Part shown: piece by piece, positions 12,851-26,275 of the stretch | Numbering within the stretch: position 1 is the first letter of the stretch | How the letters are laid out: each line of letters starts with the position of its first letter | NCBI RefSeq assembly: GCF_023856365.1 | Contig: NC_064548.1 | Span: 25,198,289 to 25,262,288, forward strand | Source of the DNA: Brienomyrus brachyistius | Lineage: Eukaryota; Chordata; Actinopteri; Osteoglossiformes; Mormyridae | DNA length: 64,000 nt | Reading direction: 5' to 3' | Translations under genes and position numbers: made by a program | Notes under the pieces: model-generated | Told to the model about the DNA's origin: nothing | Databases searched by the model: none | Seen by the model: the letters and a program-made list of their open reading frames with translations, nothing else

Positions 12851-13968
12851 CTGACAGACTGGCAGCCCACCCTGGGAGTCCCCTGTCCCTGTGACAGACT
12901 GGCAGCCCACCCTGAGAGTCCCCTTACCTGTAACAGACTGGCAGCCCACCCTGAGAGTCCCCTTACCTGTGACAGACTGGCAGCCCACCCTGGGAGTCCC
13001 CTTACCTGTGACAGACTGGCAGCCCACCCTGAGAGTCCCCTTACCTGTGACAGACTGGCAGCCCACCCTGGGAGTCCCCTGTTCTGTGTCCTGTGACAGA
13101 CTGGCAGCCCACCCTGGGAGTCCCTTGTTCTGTGTCCTGTGACAGACTGGCAGCCCACCCTGAGAGTCCCCTTACCTGTGACAGACTGGCAGCCCACCCT
13201 GGGAGTCCCCTGTCCTGTGACAGACTGGCAGCCCACCCTGAGAGTCTCCTGCCCTGTGCCCTGTGACAGACTGGCAGCCCACCCTGAGAGTCCCCTGTCC
13301 TGTGACAGACTGGCAGCCCACCCTGGGAGTCCCCTTACCTGTGACAGACTGGCAGCCCACCCTGAGAGTCCCCTTACCTGTGACAGACTGGCAGCCCACC
13401 CTGAGAGTCCCCTGTCCTGTGACAGACTGGCAGCCCACCCTGAGAGTCCCCTGCCCTGTGCCCTGTGACAGACTGGCAGCCCACCCTGAGAGTCCCCTGC
13501 CCTGTGCCCTGTGACAGACTGGCAGCCCACCCTGAGAGTCCCCTTACCTGTGACAGACTGGCAGCCCACCCTGAGAGTCCCCTTACCTGTGACAGACTGG
13601 CAGCCCACCCTGAGAGTCCCCTGTCCTGTGACAGACTGGCAGCCCACCCTGGGAGTCCCCTGTTCTGTGTCCTGTGACAGACTGGCAGCCCACCCTGAGA
13701 GTCCCCTGTCCTGTGACAGACTGGCAGCCCACCCTGGGAGTCCCCTGTCCTGTGACAGACTGGCAGCCCACCCTGGGAGTCCCCTGTCCTGTGACAGACT
13801 GGCAGCCCACCCTGAGAGTCCCCTTACCTGTGACAGACTGGCAGCCCACCCTGGGAGTCCCCTGCCCTGTGCCCTGTGACAGACTGGCAGCCCATCCTGG
13901 GAGTCCCCTGCTCTGTGCCCTGTGATTGACTGGCACCCTGTCCTTGGAATCCCCTGCTCTCTGTGACA
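12851..13968. repeat. Minisatellite, 39-bp unit with 46-bp variants
   Basis: The unit holds GACAGACTGGCAGCCCACCC followed by GAGAGTCCCC or GGGAGTCCCC and a TTACCTGT or TGTCCTGT linker. About 27 copies are present; some carry an extra 7-bp TGCCCTG or TGTGTCC insertion. Since 39 is a multiple of 3, a 13-residue peptide repeat reads through on the minus strand, but this follows from unit length and is not evidence of a gene. The last two units (13880-13968) decay. The motif GCCAGTCTGTCACAGG (minus) is shared with the SINE body and with the 38.5 kb array. Confidence 0.95.
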
Positions 13969-14293
13969 GCTATTAGCCTGAAGGTAAGAGCAGAATCCCT
14001 GCTGACAGGCTGGCAGGTCACTGGGACTGGGGGGGGGGGGGGGGGCTGCCACTTCCATCATCCACGACTCTCCAAACAGCCCAATGTCAGAGGTGTGTGT
14101 GGGGCGGTTAATCCTTCACTTGGCAAGCCGCAGCAGCAGTAAAGGTACTTTGGGTTTCAGGCAAAATTAACCCTTTGAGCTTTGGGGTGGGGGGTGGGGG
14201 TGGGGGTTGAGGCCCAGTTTTCTTTATTTATGAGCTGCTCGATTAGGAAGCCCTGGGGGTGCGGGGTAGGAGGTGGGACAGCAGTGACATTAT

Positions 14294-15210
14294 GGGTGCT
14301 TTTCCACTACACCAGGTACCGTACTTTTGTAGTTTGAGAAAGTACTTTGGTACTTTTTTGGTACTTCGGTACTTTGAGTTGGACTTGGGACTGATCTTAA
14401 TATAGCTGAAAGTACAGAAAGTACCAAAATTATGGTTTGGTTAAGGGCGGTTAGAGGTTTGGTTTTCCTCTGGCATAAACACTGATACTGGCGCCGAATG
14501 ACATTAGGAAGGCGGGGTGGGATACTGGATACTGGATACTGGATACTGTATACTGGATACTGTATACTGGATACTGTATACTGGATACTGGATACTGGAT
14601 ACTGGATACTGTATACTGGATACTGGATACTGGATACTGTATACTGGATACTGGATACTGGATACTGTATTCGAAAAATGACTATAGGATATTTCAGGGC
14701 TGGACAATGTGCAATATTAATACCAACTTTGCATGTTAAGCACATGCAGTTCTCACATCGCTGGTCAGCTGTGTTAAGATCAGGCTCTTTCTTACCTTCT
14801 TACTGTGCAGATGTAGTTTCACTAAAACATTTTAACTCTGTCATAGGAAAAACATGACTTAGCAAGTGTTCAATTTTATTGATTACTTCATTTCAAGATT
14901 ATCTACTATATGTTTAAGAATCAGTTTAAAGACTACTTTTGCATGAGCGCTCTCTGCGTTCTCCGAGGCAATAGTAATCATTTTCACCCTTGCTGTTTCA
15001 GAGGCAGGCTACTTGCATAACCAATCAATAAAGAAAGTGTTTGCAAGTCCTACCCAAAAGGACCAAAGTTTCAAAGAAGTATCCCAGCTGGTTTGGCACT
15101 TTGGTACTGGAAGTTTTGGTCAGAGTACTTGAGCGGAAGTTAAGGGAAAAGGGAAAGTATGGGCAGTACCGTACCAAAAGTTTGGCAGCTGATGTGGTGG
15201 AAAAGTGCCC
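14294..15210. mobile_element. MITE-like element with terminal inverted repeats
   Basis: The left end GGGTGCTTTTCCACTACACC and the inverted right end GGGCACTTTTCCACCACATC match at 16 of 20 positions. Inside, both ends continue with GTACC/GGTAC-rich sequence (TTTGGTACTTTTTTGGTAC at left, GTACCGTACCAAAAG at right). No transposase is encoded. TTA lies just outside the right end and TTA plus one extra base outside the left, compatible with but not proving a 3-bp TWA target duplication (PIF/Harbinger type). A 7-bp satellite lies inside. Confidence 0.65.
14518..14671. repeat. 7-bp satellite (GGATACT/GTATACT)
   Basis: About 21 consecutive copies of a 7-bp unit alternate irregularly between GGATACT and GTATACT. 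The array lies inside the MITE-like element and gives false peptide repeats on both strands. Confidence 0.95.
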
Positions 15211-16045
15211 TTAGTGTTTCGTGTCCATAGTCTAGCTGGAGTGCGGCCAGTCTGGGCCGGGGACTCGATACGCCCCCCCCCTCTGGTAGCACGCACCCCC
15301 TGGCCTCCTCTATGGCAGGAAAGGGTCGAGCGCCTTCTCCCACAAACTGTTTTTAGATGCTCAATGCCTATTGTTATTAGGCTGAGCTGATTGCTTTCTG
15401 CACAGAAAAAACAAGTGTGAGGCTCGCAGATAAGGTCTGGAGCAGCGAGAGATGTCTGCGGGCAGCGGGCGTTTGATACTAACGATAAAAATAAAAAAGC
15501 TCTTGCAAACACTCGGCTGCTACGACTCGGGTCATTCGGCGGGTTTTCTTAGGCATTACCTCACACGCGAGGTGACGCACCGCTGGCGACTCCAACAGCA
15601 ACAGCAAGCGATGTTTTCCAGACCTCTGCCCATCTAGAGGTCAAGGTGGTGCCCCCCTCCCCCGCACCCCCCCCATCGCTGAGCCCTCATTACAACACTA
15701 GATTTTAACACATAATGGCCTGATTCTCCCTGCACCAGACTACTAGTAACTCCTCTGCCTCCACAGGCTGTCCTTCAGCGTCGTCTAGCCCTCGTCTACC
15801 ACATGTGTAAAGACATTTCTCAACAGGCTACTGACCCACCACCTTGTTGGTTGTTCCCGTTGTTTCCATGTTGGTACCCTTTCTGTTCTGTCGTTCGTAC
15901 GGATATTTTGGCACTTGCTCCAGATCCATGATGAGTATCCTTCTGTGTGTGTAAAACTGCTCCGTAAAGCGTGTTTTTTGACATCTTGTAATTTCGTGTG
16001 CAGTCCAGTCATATGTGGCACTCAGTAAATTCTCTACACACGTCA
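15211..16045. other. Intergenic, no gene seen
   Basis: Mixed sequence with C-runs near 15273-15281 and 15654-15673. No exon or RNA gene is recognised. Confidence 0.5.
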
Positions 16046-16268
16046 AATGCTCTATATTCGCTAAATGCTCTACATTCGCTAAACGCTCTACACTCACTAA
16101 ATGCTTTATATACACTAAATGCGCTACACTCGCTAAATGCTCTATATAGGCTAAATGCCCTACACTCGCTAAATGCTCTATATAGGCTAAATGCTCTACA
16201 CTCACTAAATTTTCTATACATGCTAAATGCTCTACACTTGCTAAATGCTCTACACATGCTAAACGCTC
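16046..16268. repeat. Minisatellite, 18-bp unit, about 12 copies
   Basis: The unit is GCTAAATGCTCTACACTC with point variants (TATATAGG, ACACATGC). The multiple-of-3 length makes an apparent six-residue peptide repeat in several frames, without any gene evidence. Confidence 0.95.
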
Positions 16269-19200
16269 AATGTTGTTGACGGCAGTTAAGCGTGCAAAGG
16301 TTCCATACCGACCTGCCTGTGCTTCATTGGCACTGTACGGGACGCTCGCTAGACACGAACACAGACACGCTTACATTTGGCGGGGAGCTTACGGGAAGGC
16401 CTCAGAACTAATCACGAGAGCTCTGATCCCCTTTTTTGGATGTCGTGAGCAGGAAGGTTAGCGGGGAGGCAGCTGAGGAAACCAAACGATGCCAGAAACA
16501 GGACCAAGAATGGGATCTCCTCAGTGGTCCTGCTCCGTAAGCAGCTTTAGGAGATGCTTTAAGGGAAGCTCTCGTCTCTGTGGCTGTGGCACATTCTGCA
16601 GGACTCTGATTCATCTGAGCACAAGTCAGAACTCAATTCTGACTAAGAAAAATATAACCGCTTCCATTCCCAGCTCGGAATCAGGAGATTTCTGCATAGA
16701 CAAGCAAGAGAGCTTCCTTGTCACACCTCTCCCACTTTGGGGGGGGGGGTTTAAAAAGCTGCTTTTCTTCAGCACGGGATGAGGTGGGGGGGCAGAGAGG
16801 CAGGAGGGACAGGCGGGGAGCTGGCTTTTGTAATTCTGGCACTCTGCTCCTCGCCACAATGGTCCTGAGCCATAAGCTCGGGTGTACAGCAATCAGCTCA
16901 CCCCCCCACCCCCCACACACCCCGACCTTCCACCAGGCGGTAATGAGAGTGCCGACCCTGCCATACACCAGCTTTGTGGATTAACAGTGTGAACTTCAGC
17001 ATGGATCTGATTCAGGAGAGGCGGGCTGGCTTTGGGGGCTTGGGGGGGGCGAGGTCTGGCTCAATTAATGGGAAAAATAAAAAAAATAAAACCCTGGATT
17101 TATCAAAAGAAAACCTGCAGGGCCTTCCAAGCACCTGGCAGATCTACACCCCCCCCATTTCATTACCTATAATACGCGTTACACAGCTATAACAAATAAA
17201 CAACAGACAGATCTGACCCGACACTCTTGGTGGGGGCTGACTTATCTGAATAATCACTGATCCCCACTACACCATAAAAATATAAACAAATTTGAAGTTT
17301 GAAACCTCCCGTTTTGAAGGGTAGAGTAACTTCCTGCCTGGTGAAGATTATCTGCAGGCTAGAATCGCTTTAGACGTATTCATCTTAAAAGCTGTACAAT
17401 GTCACCATAAACTTTAATTAAACGAGTTACACAAAAACAGCAGTGACTAACTCATCCCTTGCTAATTTCGCTTTGATTTTTTCATTCCTTTCAGTCTCTC
17501 TCACCCTTTCTTTCTCTCTCTTTCTCTCTCTCTCTCCAGGACACCTTTATCTCAGAACTTCCCTTCATTAACTCGCTGTTCCACTCAACAGACCCCAGTC
17601 CCCAGTTTAAAAAAAAAAAAACTATGTGATCAAACCCTGTCAATCATTGACCTGTAGCCACGCCTCCTCCAAACCGGCAGGGAGAAAAACCTCCTACTTC
17701 TGGATCCACCTCTCGCTCCTTTCCCAAATACTTCATTTCCTGTCCCTCTGTTGGACCCAAGTCCTCTTGTCAGCTGCTAGCCCCGAATGTCGTGCATGAT
17801 GAACATCATAGAGATATCCCCCACCCCCGGGACCACTACTGACCCTGTGGGCCACACCACTGCAACACTCTAATTTTGATATGGGGGTGGCCGTGGGAGG
17901 GTCACAGTAGCTATTTGACAGACAGACTCACGTCAAACTATGCGTCTGGCACAGACTGCTGAGTGCGTTTTAAAATCCGGCAGTAAATTAGGCTGCAAAC
18001 TATTTCTGTCCCTAAACGAACAGCACCTTGGATCTTGTTTACTGCCTGTCAGCTGTCGCCACTCTGAACGTTTTTTATTTGGAAATAGAATAACTGAAGT
18101 AAAACAGGAAGTTTCCTCAGACAGGCACTCTGTTCTGGAACATTCTGTCTCATCTTCAACATACTGGGTAGCAGCATTTACTAAATCCATAATATTTAAA
18201 CGTAGATGATGGGACTGGAAGAAGAAGTTCTGTCATTTTTATTATCTCCTTTGATAAGGAGAATATTATGTCGAGTGAAGAGCATATTCATGATTGTGTG
18301 ACGTTTTTATGAAAGCTTGTATAAACAAGCGACTCTCATATCCCAGAATTTGATGTTCTGGGGGTCACTCGTGCGGGAGTCACATGCTGTCAGCTGTCAC
18401 TGCATTTGATCCTGGTCTCACTGCGGAGCCGCTTTGTCCCTGAAACCCTGGTCTGGCTTGCAGGGCCTTGAGGACCCACACAGGCGGCCTCAGAGGTACC
18501 TGGCCCGGGGCTGTGTGAGTGCAGACCACCGGTCCAGTCTTACTGTCGGAGATCCTCCACACCAGTCAAACAGCAGGATGTCTCCTGGCCGATAGCTCGG
18601 TGACATGTCCGAGACAAACGGGATGAGGTAGGACCCCCATTTGCACCCTTCCCCCCGCCACACACACAGACTGCATGACCTCCAGAACTGGACTTTGAGT
18701 TTTATTTTTATTTGTTGTTGAAGTCGCCCTCCCAGCAGTGGTCATACCATCATGGTGTGTACGCATCACAGTTTTGGTGACATGGGCTCCCCGGTCACAC
18801 ATCACCCACCCAGTGCCCCCCTACACAAGCCCCCCAGCATGGTGATTCAGCCTTTCCTGTGCCCCTGCCTGGAATTGTCCCCGCTTCCTGTTTCGGCCCC
18901 CGTTATCGGCGAGTCATCTGCACTCCCCCAGCCCTCTGCGGCTCCCTCAGATTCCCAGCCCATCACCCGGGACAAAGGGCCGGTCGCAGCGACAGAAGGA
19001 ACAGCTGAGAGCACACTGAAGGCATTCCCAGGCGGCACGCAGCCGCGCTCGGCATCGGTGGGCCTTTGCTCCTCCCTGCCGGTCGCTGTGAGGCACACGC
19101 TGGTCAGAGACGTCTTATCACATGATGTGAAAACTCAGAGAGGCTTAACCAGTGAGGCACAAACAAACCATAACCACAGAAACAACCAACGGCATGTAAA

Positions 19201-21740
19201 ACGTCTCACACTTTCCTACAGTCAGGCTGCTGACAGCTGCTCTTACACACAGGCCTACGTGGACAGTGCCAGTGACGGACCAGCCTGTCCGCATAGGTCT
19301 TCTAAACCTCTGGTATCTTCTCACCCTGATCAGGTGCATTGCTCCCATAAACGAGGACATAAACAGATATAAAAATGATCACTCCCTTCCCATCTATGAC
19401 TTCCAAAGCCAAAGATTATCATTTAGAAATGTTTAATATCCCCAAACTGCTTCTGAATTTGAGGAAAATGCCACAGCAACAGTGGGCTGAGAATGAAGCC
19501 ATTTTACAGTCATCTATTCCTCAGGAGAGTCACTTAACTCAACCACTGGCCATTAATCCCAACTCACTTCATGGTTTTTGCTGTGTAAAATAATTATACT
19601 TCCGCAGTGTGTCGGACCCGTCCGTGGCTCAATACACAAATTGGACACAGAGTCGTCCCCCAGGCCTTTGACAGCACGTTGGACGGCATCCAGCCCCCCC
19701 TCCCGTGAGACAATGTGGGTAACACTCTTCTCTAGCTATAAAGAAGCCCCTCGCTCCCCCCAGCACTGATTGGGGGGTGCCGCCACCGCGCTTAAGCCAT
19801 GTATATAACTTCTGCCCTGTCGCTCTCGAATGGTCGCCTCTGTCCTCTCCCCAAGGAGGCCCTGAACCCCCCACAGGTCGGATAAATAGCGTGAAAGCTG
19901 AATGCCCCCACCCCAGCCCCCACCTCCCGCTTTGTGGGAACAACAGAGCTCCGTTTCGTATGAATATGACTCCATGGTTTCCAGTGTAGTGATCTTCCTC
20001 CATCCTCTGCTCCGTCCTCCTCCTGGCCTCCTGGCAATTTGATTCTTTTTCAGCTACCGGATTCTGAGAAAGACCTGAGTCTTTTTCTACCTTGAGAAAG
20101 CGTCCAGGCCTTGGTGGGGGGGGGGGTGTCTACTTCTCCGCCTTTTGTTTTTCTTTTCCCCCCACGATAACGTGGGGGGTAAAATTCCCATCCTAATTAG
20201 CTCAACTCTTGTTATCCAGTGAGAGAAATTAAACACTGCGTTGTGAGAGTCTCAGCCCTGTTCTGCTCACAGGATTGTGGCGCTCCGAGACGCCCCACGG
20301 CATGCTGGGACACGGTCACCATGCCATTTATACCGGCGACGGCCAGGGTGCCGCCGGCCGTCGACGCGGGACTGACAGGCCGACGCTGTTGCTGCTTGAG
20401 CCCCCGTAATTCCGGCTGCCGGTGACGTGTCACAGAAGTGTCACTCATCCAGCTCCTCCGAAGATCCCGCTGGCTTGAGTGCCGCTATTGTCCGGCACGA
20501 CCACGTCCGACGTATTGTTTTCACGGCGACTTTGTTTATGTGCCGTTCAGTTTGTTATTGTAAACTTCTGTCTCGAAAAACTGCCCAACCCTGAAGGAGC
20601 TTCAATAAACAGCCGTAAATCTGGGCTCATTCCAGTGTCAGATGTAATTAAAATGAAGATAAAAAAGCCTAATTCTCCCGCACTGTAGAGCTGCTTTCAT
20701 TGAACAATGATAATAATCGCAAATTGTTTTTTTTTTTTGTTGTATTAATACAATTGACATTTTGATTTATGAATGTGTATAAGGGACCTTATACTAGCAG
20801 CAACTACATTACATTCCTGTCAGTGACATCAAGTTTTGTTTAATAACTTATTTGGTTGGTTTAAATGTGAAGCTTTGGGTTAAATACAGGTTTGTGACAC
20901 TCGTGGAGGTTCAATCATTCAATCATTGGTTATGGTTTCCTGTACCGCCTGAATTCACTGGTTGACAACAGTGATTCAGCGTTTTTGTTTAGCTTTGATT
21001 AGTTTCGGTTTGGTTTTATTTGGATTAATTTTGTTTTGTTTTCATTACGAAGCGTTTGGCCAGCTTCCTCACTCTGGCCTGTTTGGCTCTGCATCCATTC
21101 ACTCCCTGTTACCCGCACATCCATTACAGGCACCTTAACCCCCATTCCCAGGTCTTCAGTGCTGGCCCCTTCTGCCTGGAGACTTTCTGTTACAGCCGAG
21201 CCCTCAAGTGGTCGACTGAGCTGCCTAATTCCCTCCTTGAGCTAGCAGTGCTTGATTTCTCAGCCAGGACGTGGTGGGATGTTCTGCAGGAAGATGGGAG
21301 AACCTTCAAGTGCCTCCTGAGAAGTGCAGTCTTCTGAAAGAGACGGCGGTCTCTCACCGCGAGGCCTGTAGGCCCCGGCTGTGGACGTGGCCGCCCCTGC
21401 CCCCATCTCCCTCACGCGTACACAGTGACTAACGAGCACTGCGTTCTGAGGCTGCCCCCCTGCTCCCTCTGGACATGTCAGCCAGTGCTCATGCACTGGG
21501 GTCTCACTTTCCTTACTGTCCATCCACTGGCTGCTGCCAAACTGACAGGCTCACAAAGGCGCGAGCAGACAAAGCGGAGCAGTAAGTCCAGGAAGAGCGG
21601 GAGCACAAGCGGCAGTCAAGGTGACGTTTGTCTGAGGGGCCAGACCCACCGGAAATGAGTCAGGAATCACGGACGGCTCAGCTGGAAGGCCTGCGATGCA
21701 GCCAGCTGGCTTATACCTTTTCCCAGAACCACCCCCCGCC
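16269..21740. other. Intergenic, no gene seen
   Basis: No recognisable exon. A CT-rich tract lies at about 17495-17538, a poly-A run at 17609-17621, and several G/C homopolymers occur. An open frame at 18752-19372 (plus) has low-information Ser/Pro/His-rich content and no family resemblance; it is judged chance. Complex repeat-free blocks near 20170-20700 could be conserved non-coding DNA. Confidence 0.45.
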
Positions 21741-21743
21741 CCA

Positions 21744-22110
21744 CACACACACACACACACACAGACTACCTGACCTCTTACACCACACCCCCCCCCCCCA
21801 CGTTCCATTGTAATGATGTCTCCTCGCTCCCTGGAAAATGGTGAAACCAAGCATTTAACACACCATCAGTGTGTGTGTGGCTGTGTGTGTGTTGGGGAAG
21901 GGGGGGGGTCATGTATAGATTGCATTGTGGGGATCAAATGTGATAAAAACCTGTTATTTTGATATTGCGGGGACAATTTTTTCGGTATGGGAAACGTCAG
22001 TTTTCGTAAAATCTGTGACTGCAAATTAAGAAAATTAAAATGAATGAAGTATTTTGTTTGGTGACTTATGGTTAAGGTTAGGGCTGGGTGGGGGGTGTGT
22101 GTACTGGTTT
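21744..22110. repeat. CA microsatellite and second copy of the dispersed (TG)n-linked repeat
   Basis: A run of CA units is at 21744-21763. From about 21870 to 22110 the block with TTTTGTTTGGTGACTTATGG and GGTTAGGGCTGGGTGGGG repeats the family seen at 2935-3245. Confidence 0.6.
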
Positions 22111-24480
22111 TGTACATTTATTATTGTAAGTCTTCATTTACAAATACTCATACCCATGTTCTTTTTGTTGTCATACTATGCAGTCTTGTTTTATTTTTAT
22201 TATCTTAATCATATTTATTCTTATCTTTTTATATTAATTTGTCTCACTTTGTATCACATTTCCTTTTAAGCCCCCACTCCTGGAAGCAGGTGCAAAGACC
22301 TGCAGATGTAATGTTTGCTTGCAGATATCACAAGTAAAACTGGAAACTATTTGTAACTTTTTGAGGACATTTTTGTTAAAAACTTCCCTACAAAGATAGT
22401 ACACAACAAAGACAAAAAACAGAGCATTGAAGATAAAAAGCTGCTTTGTAAAATATTGCATCAGTCACCAATTTTTTTATTTTGGGATTTTTGTGGGACA
22501 TTAAGGATGTATTGGATTGAGGTGAGATTCGGGAAGCTCACCATGAGTAAATGAGTAAATCCGTACGTGTGCATCGGTAACGGGGTTCGCGGCCATGAGT
22601 CACAGGTGGGTGATCTACCACTGCCCCCTGATTTCTTCAGCACGTGTGTGTGTTTATCTCTGTGTTTGACAGAGAGAAAACCAGGGTGTGTATGTGAGAA
22701 AGTAATACAGAAAGACCAGGGTGTTTTACTGCTTAACCTGCCCCTGGGGAGGGACAAGGTAGCAGGGGGTGGGTACAAGTGACATGAAAATAGCTCACAA
22801 GACATAAAGATTTCCTGAAGGAGCTTTTCCCATGGGGTCTCTTCGGAAAACAATGAGTCTGCACACTATGTCAACAGGACAGGAGCTTTTACTGGGGGGG
22901 GGGCTTCTCATCATCCCAGCTGTAAGTGTAATAGGACTCTGAAGGGGCCGGAGCAGGAATTCAGAACTAGAAGAGGGACAGGCTCCGCTGTCGCTGTCCC
23001 GAGACAAATCGCCAGCTCCTGGACTTAATCTCCCGTTAACCTGCCGACAGGACGAGGTGATAGTGCAGTGTCGCCCAGGAGGCATTGAGCCGTTCGCCTC
23101 TGCATCTAGGAAGTTCTAGGTAATTCCCCGGGAGCAACTCGCCTCTCAGACACAGCCACACCCTTCCTAACCCAGCGGCTGATTAACCCTGATGTGCTGT
23201 TTTCACCCAAATCTATTTACAGACAAGAACCTTCCCAAAAGACCAGCTTGTTCTTCAGCTGAGGGACTGGTACGATACCAATGGCTTCTATTTTGAAATA
23301 ACCATACACAGTGTGTGTTTCTCAATATGTCCACTTGATCGTATTTGTGTTCTCGTGTTCCCATCATCTTCCATTGTCGTTCTTGCTCCGCTCCAAATAT
23401 CAAGGATACATCGCTTGTGGCCTCACTAAACAAGACCAATCCCATGATTCATTGCGCCCCAAGTTCGCTCCTGGGAGGCAAAGTTAGCAAGACTGGTCTT
23501 GCCAAGACCACAAGTATGATCTTTGCGTTATTCGCATTGAGAAACACCCACTGTATTTCAATGCCAACTAATCCTATGAAAATATGCTTAGCTCTGCTTA
23601 AAGACATCTACGAAAGGACAACGGATCGGCCTGTTTTTTTACTTCCAGAATCATGCTTCATGTAAGTTCTGTCAACATCCTGCCTCCCGTGATAAAATAG
23701 CCAATGCAGAGAGGAACATTTACAGCAGCCTCAGAAAGCAAAGAGGCACGTCCCCTTGAAAAGGCAAGTATGCAGGCCTGTGCTGGGAAGGCATCAGGCC
23801 CAGAGGATCATTAATTAGGTTTGTACAGATATGGCAGGCCTGTAAAATAAGGGGAGAATCAGGCCGGACTGAAGGTTTCCTCCTATCCCGGTTCTGTCTG
23901 ACAGCAATTCCTCTAACACATCAAAAATGTGCACCGTCGGTCTCACATAGGCTGATTCCCATCCCACTGTCTTTGCTGTTCTCCATTATAGCTTTAACAG
24001 TCATAGACATCATTCGGGATCAGCAAAGTAATGAAACCGTGATGATTGTCTTGGGCTTTTTCATTGATCGTTGCTCTCTAGGTCATTCTGGAGGACAGTT
24101 TCAGTTACAGCTTTGCCGACTGGTTCAGTCAGGCTGCGTGGAGATGAAGGTCTACATGGGTTCAGGGTTCAGGATCAACCCACCGCTGCCTTACAAATCC
24201 TACCACGTGTCCTTTGAGTCGGCTATTGTCCTCTGGCATTTTTTCAGACCTTTTCAGAGATCCTTACTCAGAGATCATCCTTCTTCCAATTTATATCAGG
24301 AGTTGTTCTTCATCCCACAGAGCAGCTGGCTTCTCCCAAACCTCCAGCGGAGATATTCGCACGCGTCGTCTGTGAATCTGCACTGACCACATCCTCTCTT
24401 CCTCATGCTGGCCGCCAGACTCTGTAACGCTGCCGGACCCCCTCAGAAGGGTGAAGTAAAGGTGAAAGAAGTAAATAAGA
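22111..24480. other. Intergenic, no gene seen
   Basis: An open frame at 23973-24386 (plus) is the longest here. It has a hydrophobic start but no recognisable domain, and no splice context was found. No RNA gene is recognised. Confidence 0.45.
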
Positions 24481-24482
24481 CT

Positions 24483-24660
24483 CCTGCAATTATAATTTAT
24501 TTACGCAGGACAGCCTGATCTGGAGAGGAGCGGTATAGGGTGTAAAGCGACTTCAAACAATAATGGCCTGGATACTACGGCACCCTACTGCTCTTGCCAC
24601 AGCTGCTCGTAAATTATTTACGCATTTGTCAGGCTCCCTAATGGCAAAGGGCTTTAAAAA
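24483..24660. promoter_or_regulatory. Candidate conserved non-coding element
   Basis: Complex, repeat-free sequence contains two homeobox-type AT cores next to TTTACGCA (ATTTATTTACGCAGG near 24495 and AAATTATTTACGCATTTG near 24611), as well as CAATAATGGCCTGG. This texture is typical of conserved enhancers near developmental genes. EPCIP lies beside OLIG2/OLIG1 in human, which makes an enhancer plausible. Function is inference only. Confidence 0.25.
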
Positions 24661-26018
24661 CCTTCCGTTCTCCCATTCGCTCCCATGCTTTTCGGTGTGA
24701 TACAATCTGGGCGCCTCGTAGCTCAATAGTTCAACAGCAGTTCACCCCCTGCGCAGACCTCGCAGGCACCATGCAGCCCGGCTGTTTGCAAAGACACTTT
24801 CGCTGCAGCTGCAGGAGACCCTGCTCTGTATTTTCAGAAAACACAGAGAGTCCGTTTGGTCAGGAGCCTCTCTTAGTGTCCTCCATCTGGAGAAATAGGC
24901 CACACATTGTCTCCATGCGGCTCCCATTCATCTATGTAGTACTTTCTTACCAAGTGTCTGGAACGCTCCTTCAGCCTCCAACCATGTCAACTGTACCTGA
25001 GAGTCTCAGAGGAAGGCCTCCTATCATCCTCACCGATGGATGCCAGAAAGTCATGGGGGGGGGGGGGCACCTCAGTGGGATGTGAGAAAGATGCAGGCGC
25101 ATGACCACGTGGTGTGTTTATAAATCCTAAAAAAGGGCGTCATGAGAAGACTTTCTCAGGGAGGGTGAGAGTTCACCCCCCTGCAAACAATACCGCCCTC
25201 TGAGAGGTCATCTGTACCGATCTCATCGGCTGCGACACCCCCCCCCCCTCAGGGAGGCGAGGGAGGACACTTCATTGACACTGTGGCCAGTTTAATCTGC
25301 TCCACTGTTGTTTGCTTACAGGTCAGGGGGGTGAAGGGAGGGGGGGTGTTCCTTTATTCAAACAGATCTCCTGTTAGCCTCAGTTAATTCCGTGTTCATG
25401 AACTGCCTGCTCAGATGAAGCACGTCCATATCTTGAGGGACCCTGGGGCAGGAGGTGGGGTGGGTGGGGGGGCACTAGTCAGGGATAGAAATGAAAAGAG
25501 AGCAAAGCTGAAAGAGCCCCATGGAAATCAATATAAGGGGAGTGGGCCGTCTTTGAAATGCAGAGACAAAACACTTCTCAGCATGGGCCGGGGGGGTCAT
25601 GATCCACTGTGGAGACGCGGCTCTGTGACCTCACTGGCGATAAGGTGGGCCTCAAGGTATTGTGGGTAATCTTCCCAAAATGTTTTACCCTTGACTAACA
25701 GTATGATCTCATGTAATTGCTGTTAGGGAACAGAATTGAGGGTCTCTTTTCTTGTTGGACAATTTATGCCCCCCCACTACCTTATAGCCAATAACAAAGT
25801 AAAGGATGCTTGTCACAATTTTTTCATGCCCCCCCCAGCCTCGTTTTCCCGCAGAATTCCCCACATCCTGTTCACTAATGGGTACCACACAATGGTATTG
25901 TGTACACAGGGCCTGAAATGGACCTTGTTTTAAAGCTCTACACACAATTGTGGCAGTGTATAGCTTTGGGGAGGCGACAGGTGTGAAAGGCAAGCTCATA
26001 TGTGTGTCGGGGGAGGGA

Positions 26019-26021
<3 letters not shown>

Positions 26022-26054
<33 letters not shown>
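26022..26054. repeat. CA microsatellite
   Basis: About 16 consecutive CA dinucleotides. Confidence 0.95.
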
Positions 26055-26055
<1 letters not shown>

Positions 26056-26261
26056 ACGCAAGGAATTGCGTTGTGGATGACTTCACCACCCAGGCTCTTG
26101 TCTACACAAAGCTGGAATTAAATCAATATTCAGTTCAGGGCCATTTGATCCCAGTCCAAATTCCTTTAACGGCCTTAATTCCCCAACAGTTCCATTTTTT
26201 GAGCCGTGACCTTTAAATCTTAGGGCTTTACTATGGGATACAAAAATAGGCCATAGAGGTG

Positions 26262-26275
26262 CTGCCCTCTACTGG
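26262..26275 (-). promoter_or_regulatory. CTCF-like core motif
   Basis: The minus strand reads CCAGTAGAGGGCAG, fitting CCASYAGRKGGCRS at all positions. Binding is not shown. Confidence 0.4.

Noticed and set aside
12814..14061. 415-residue minus-strand frame with a 13-residue repeat
   Set aside because: The 39-bp minisatellite unit is a multiple of three, so any stop-free frame stays open. Copies include 7-bp insertions, which would not be tolerated in a coding repeat.
18752..19372. 206-residue open frame, plus strand
   Set aside because: Ser/Pro/His-rich composition, no domain, no Kozak or splice support, and an overlapping open frame on the other strand.
23973..24386. 137-residue open frame, plus strand
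   Set aside because: No recognisable domain; I could not link it to any transposon or gene family.
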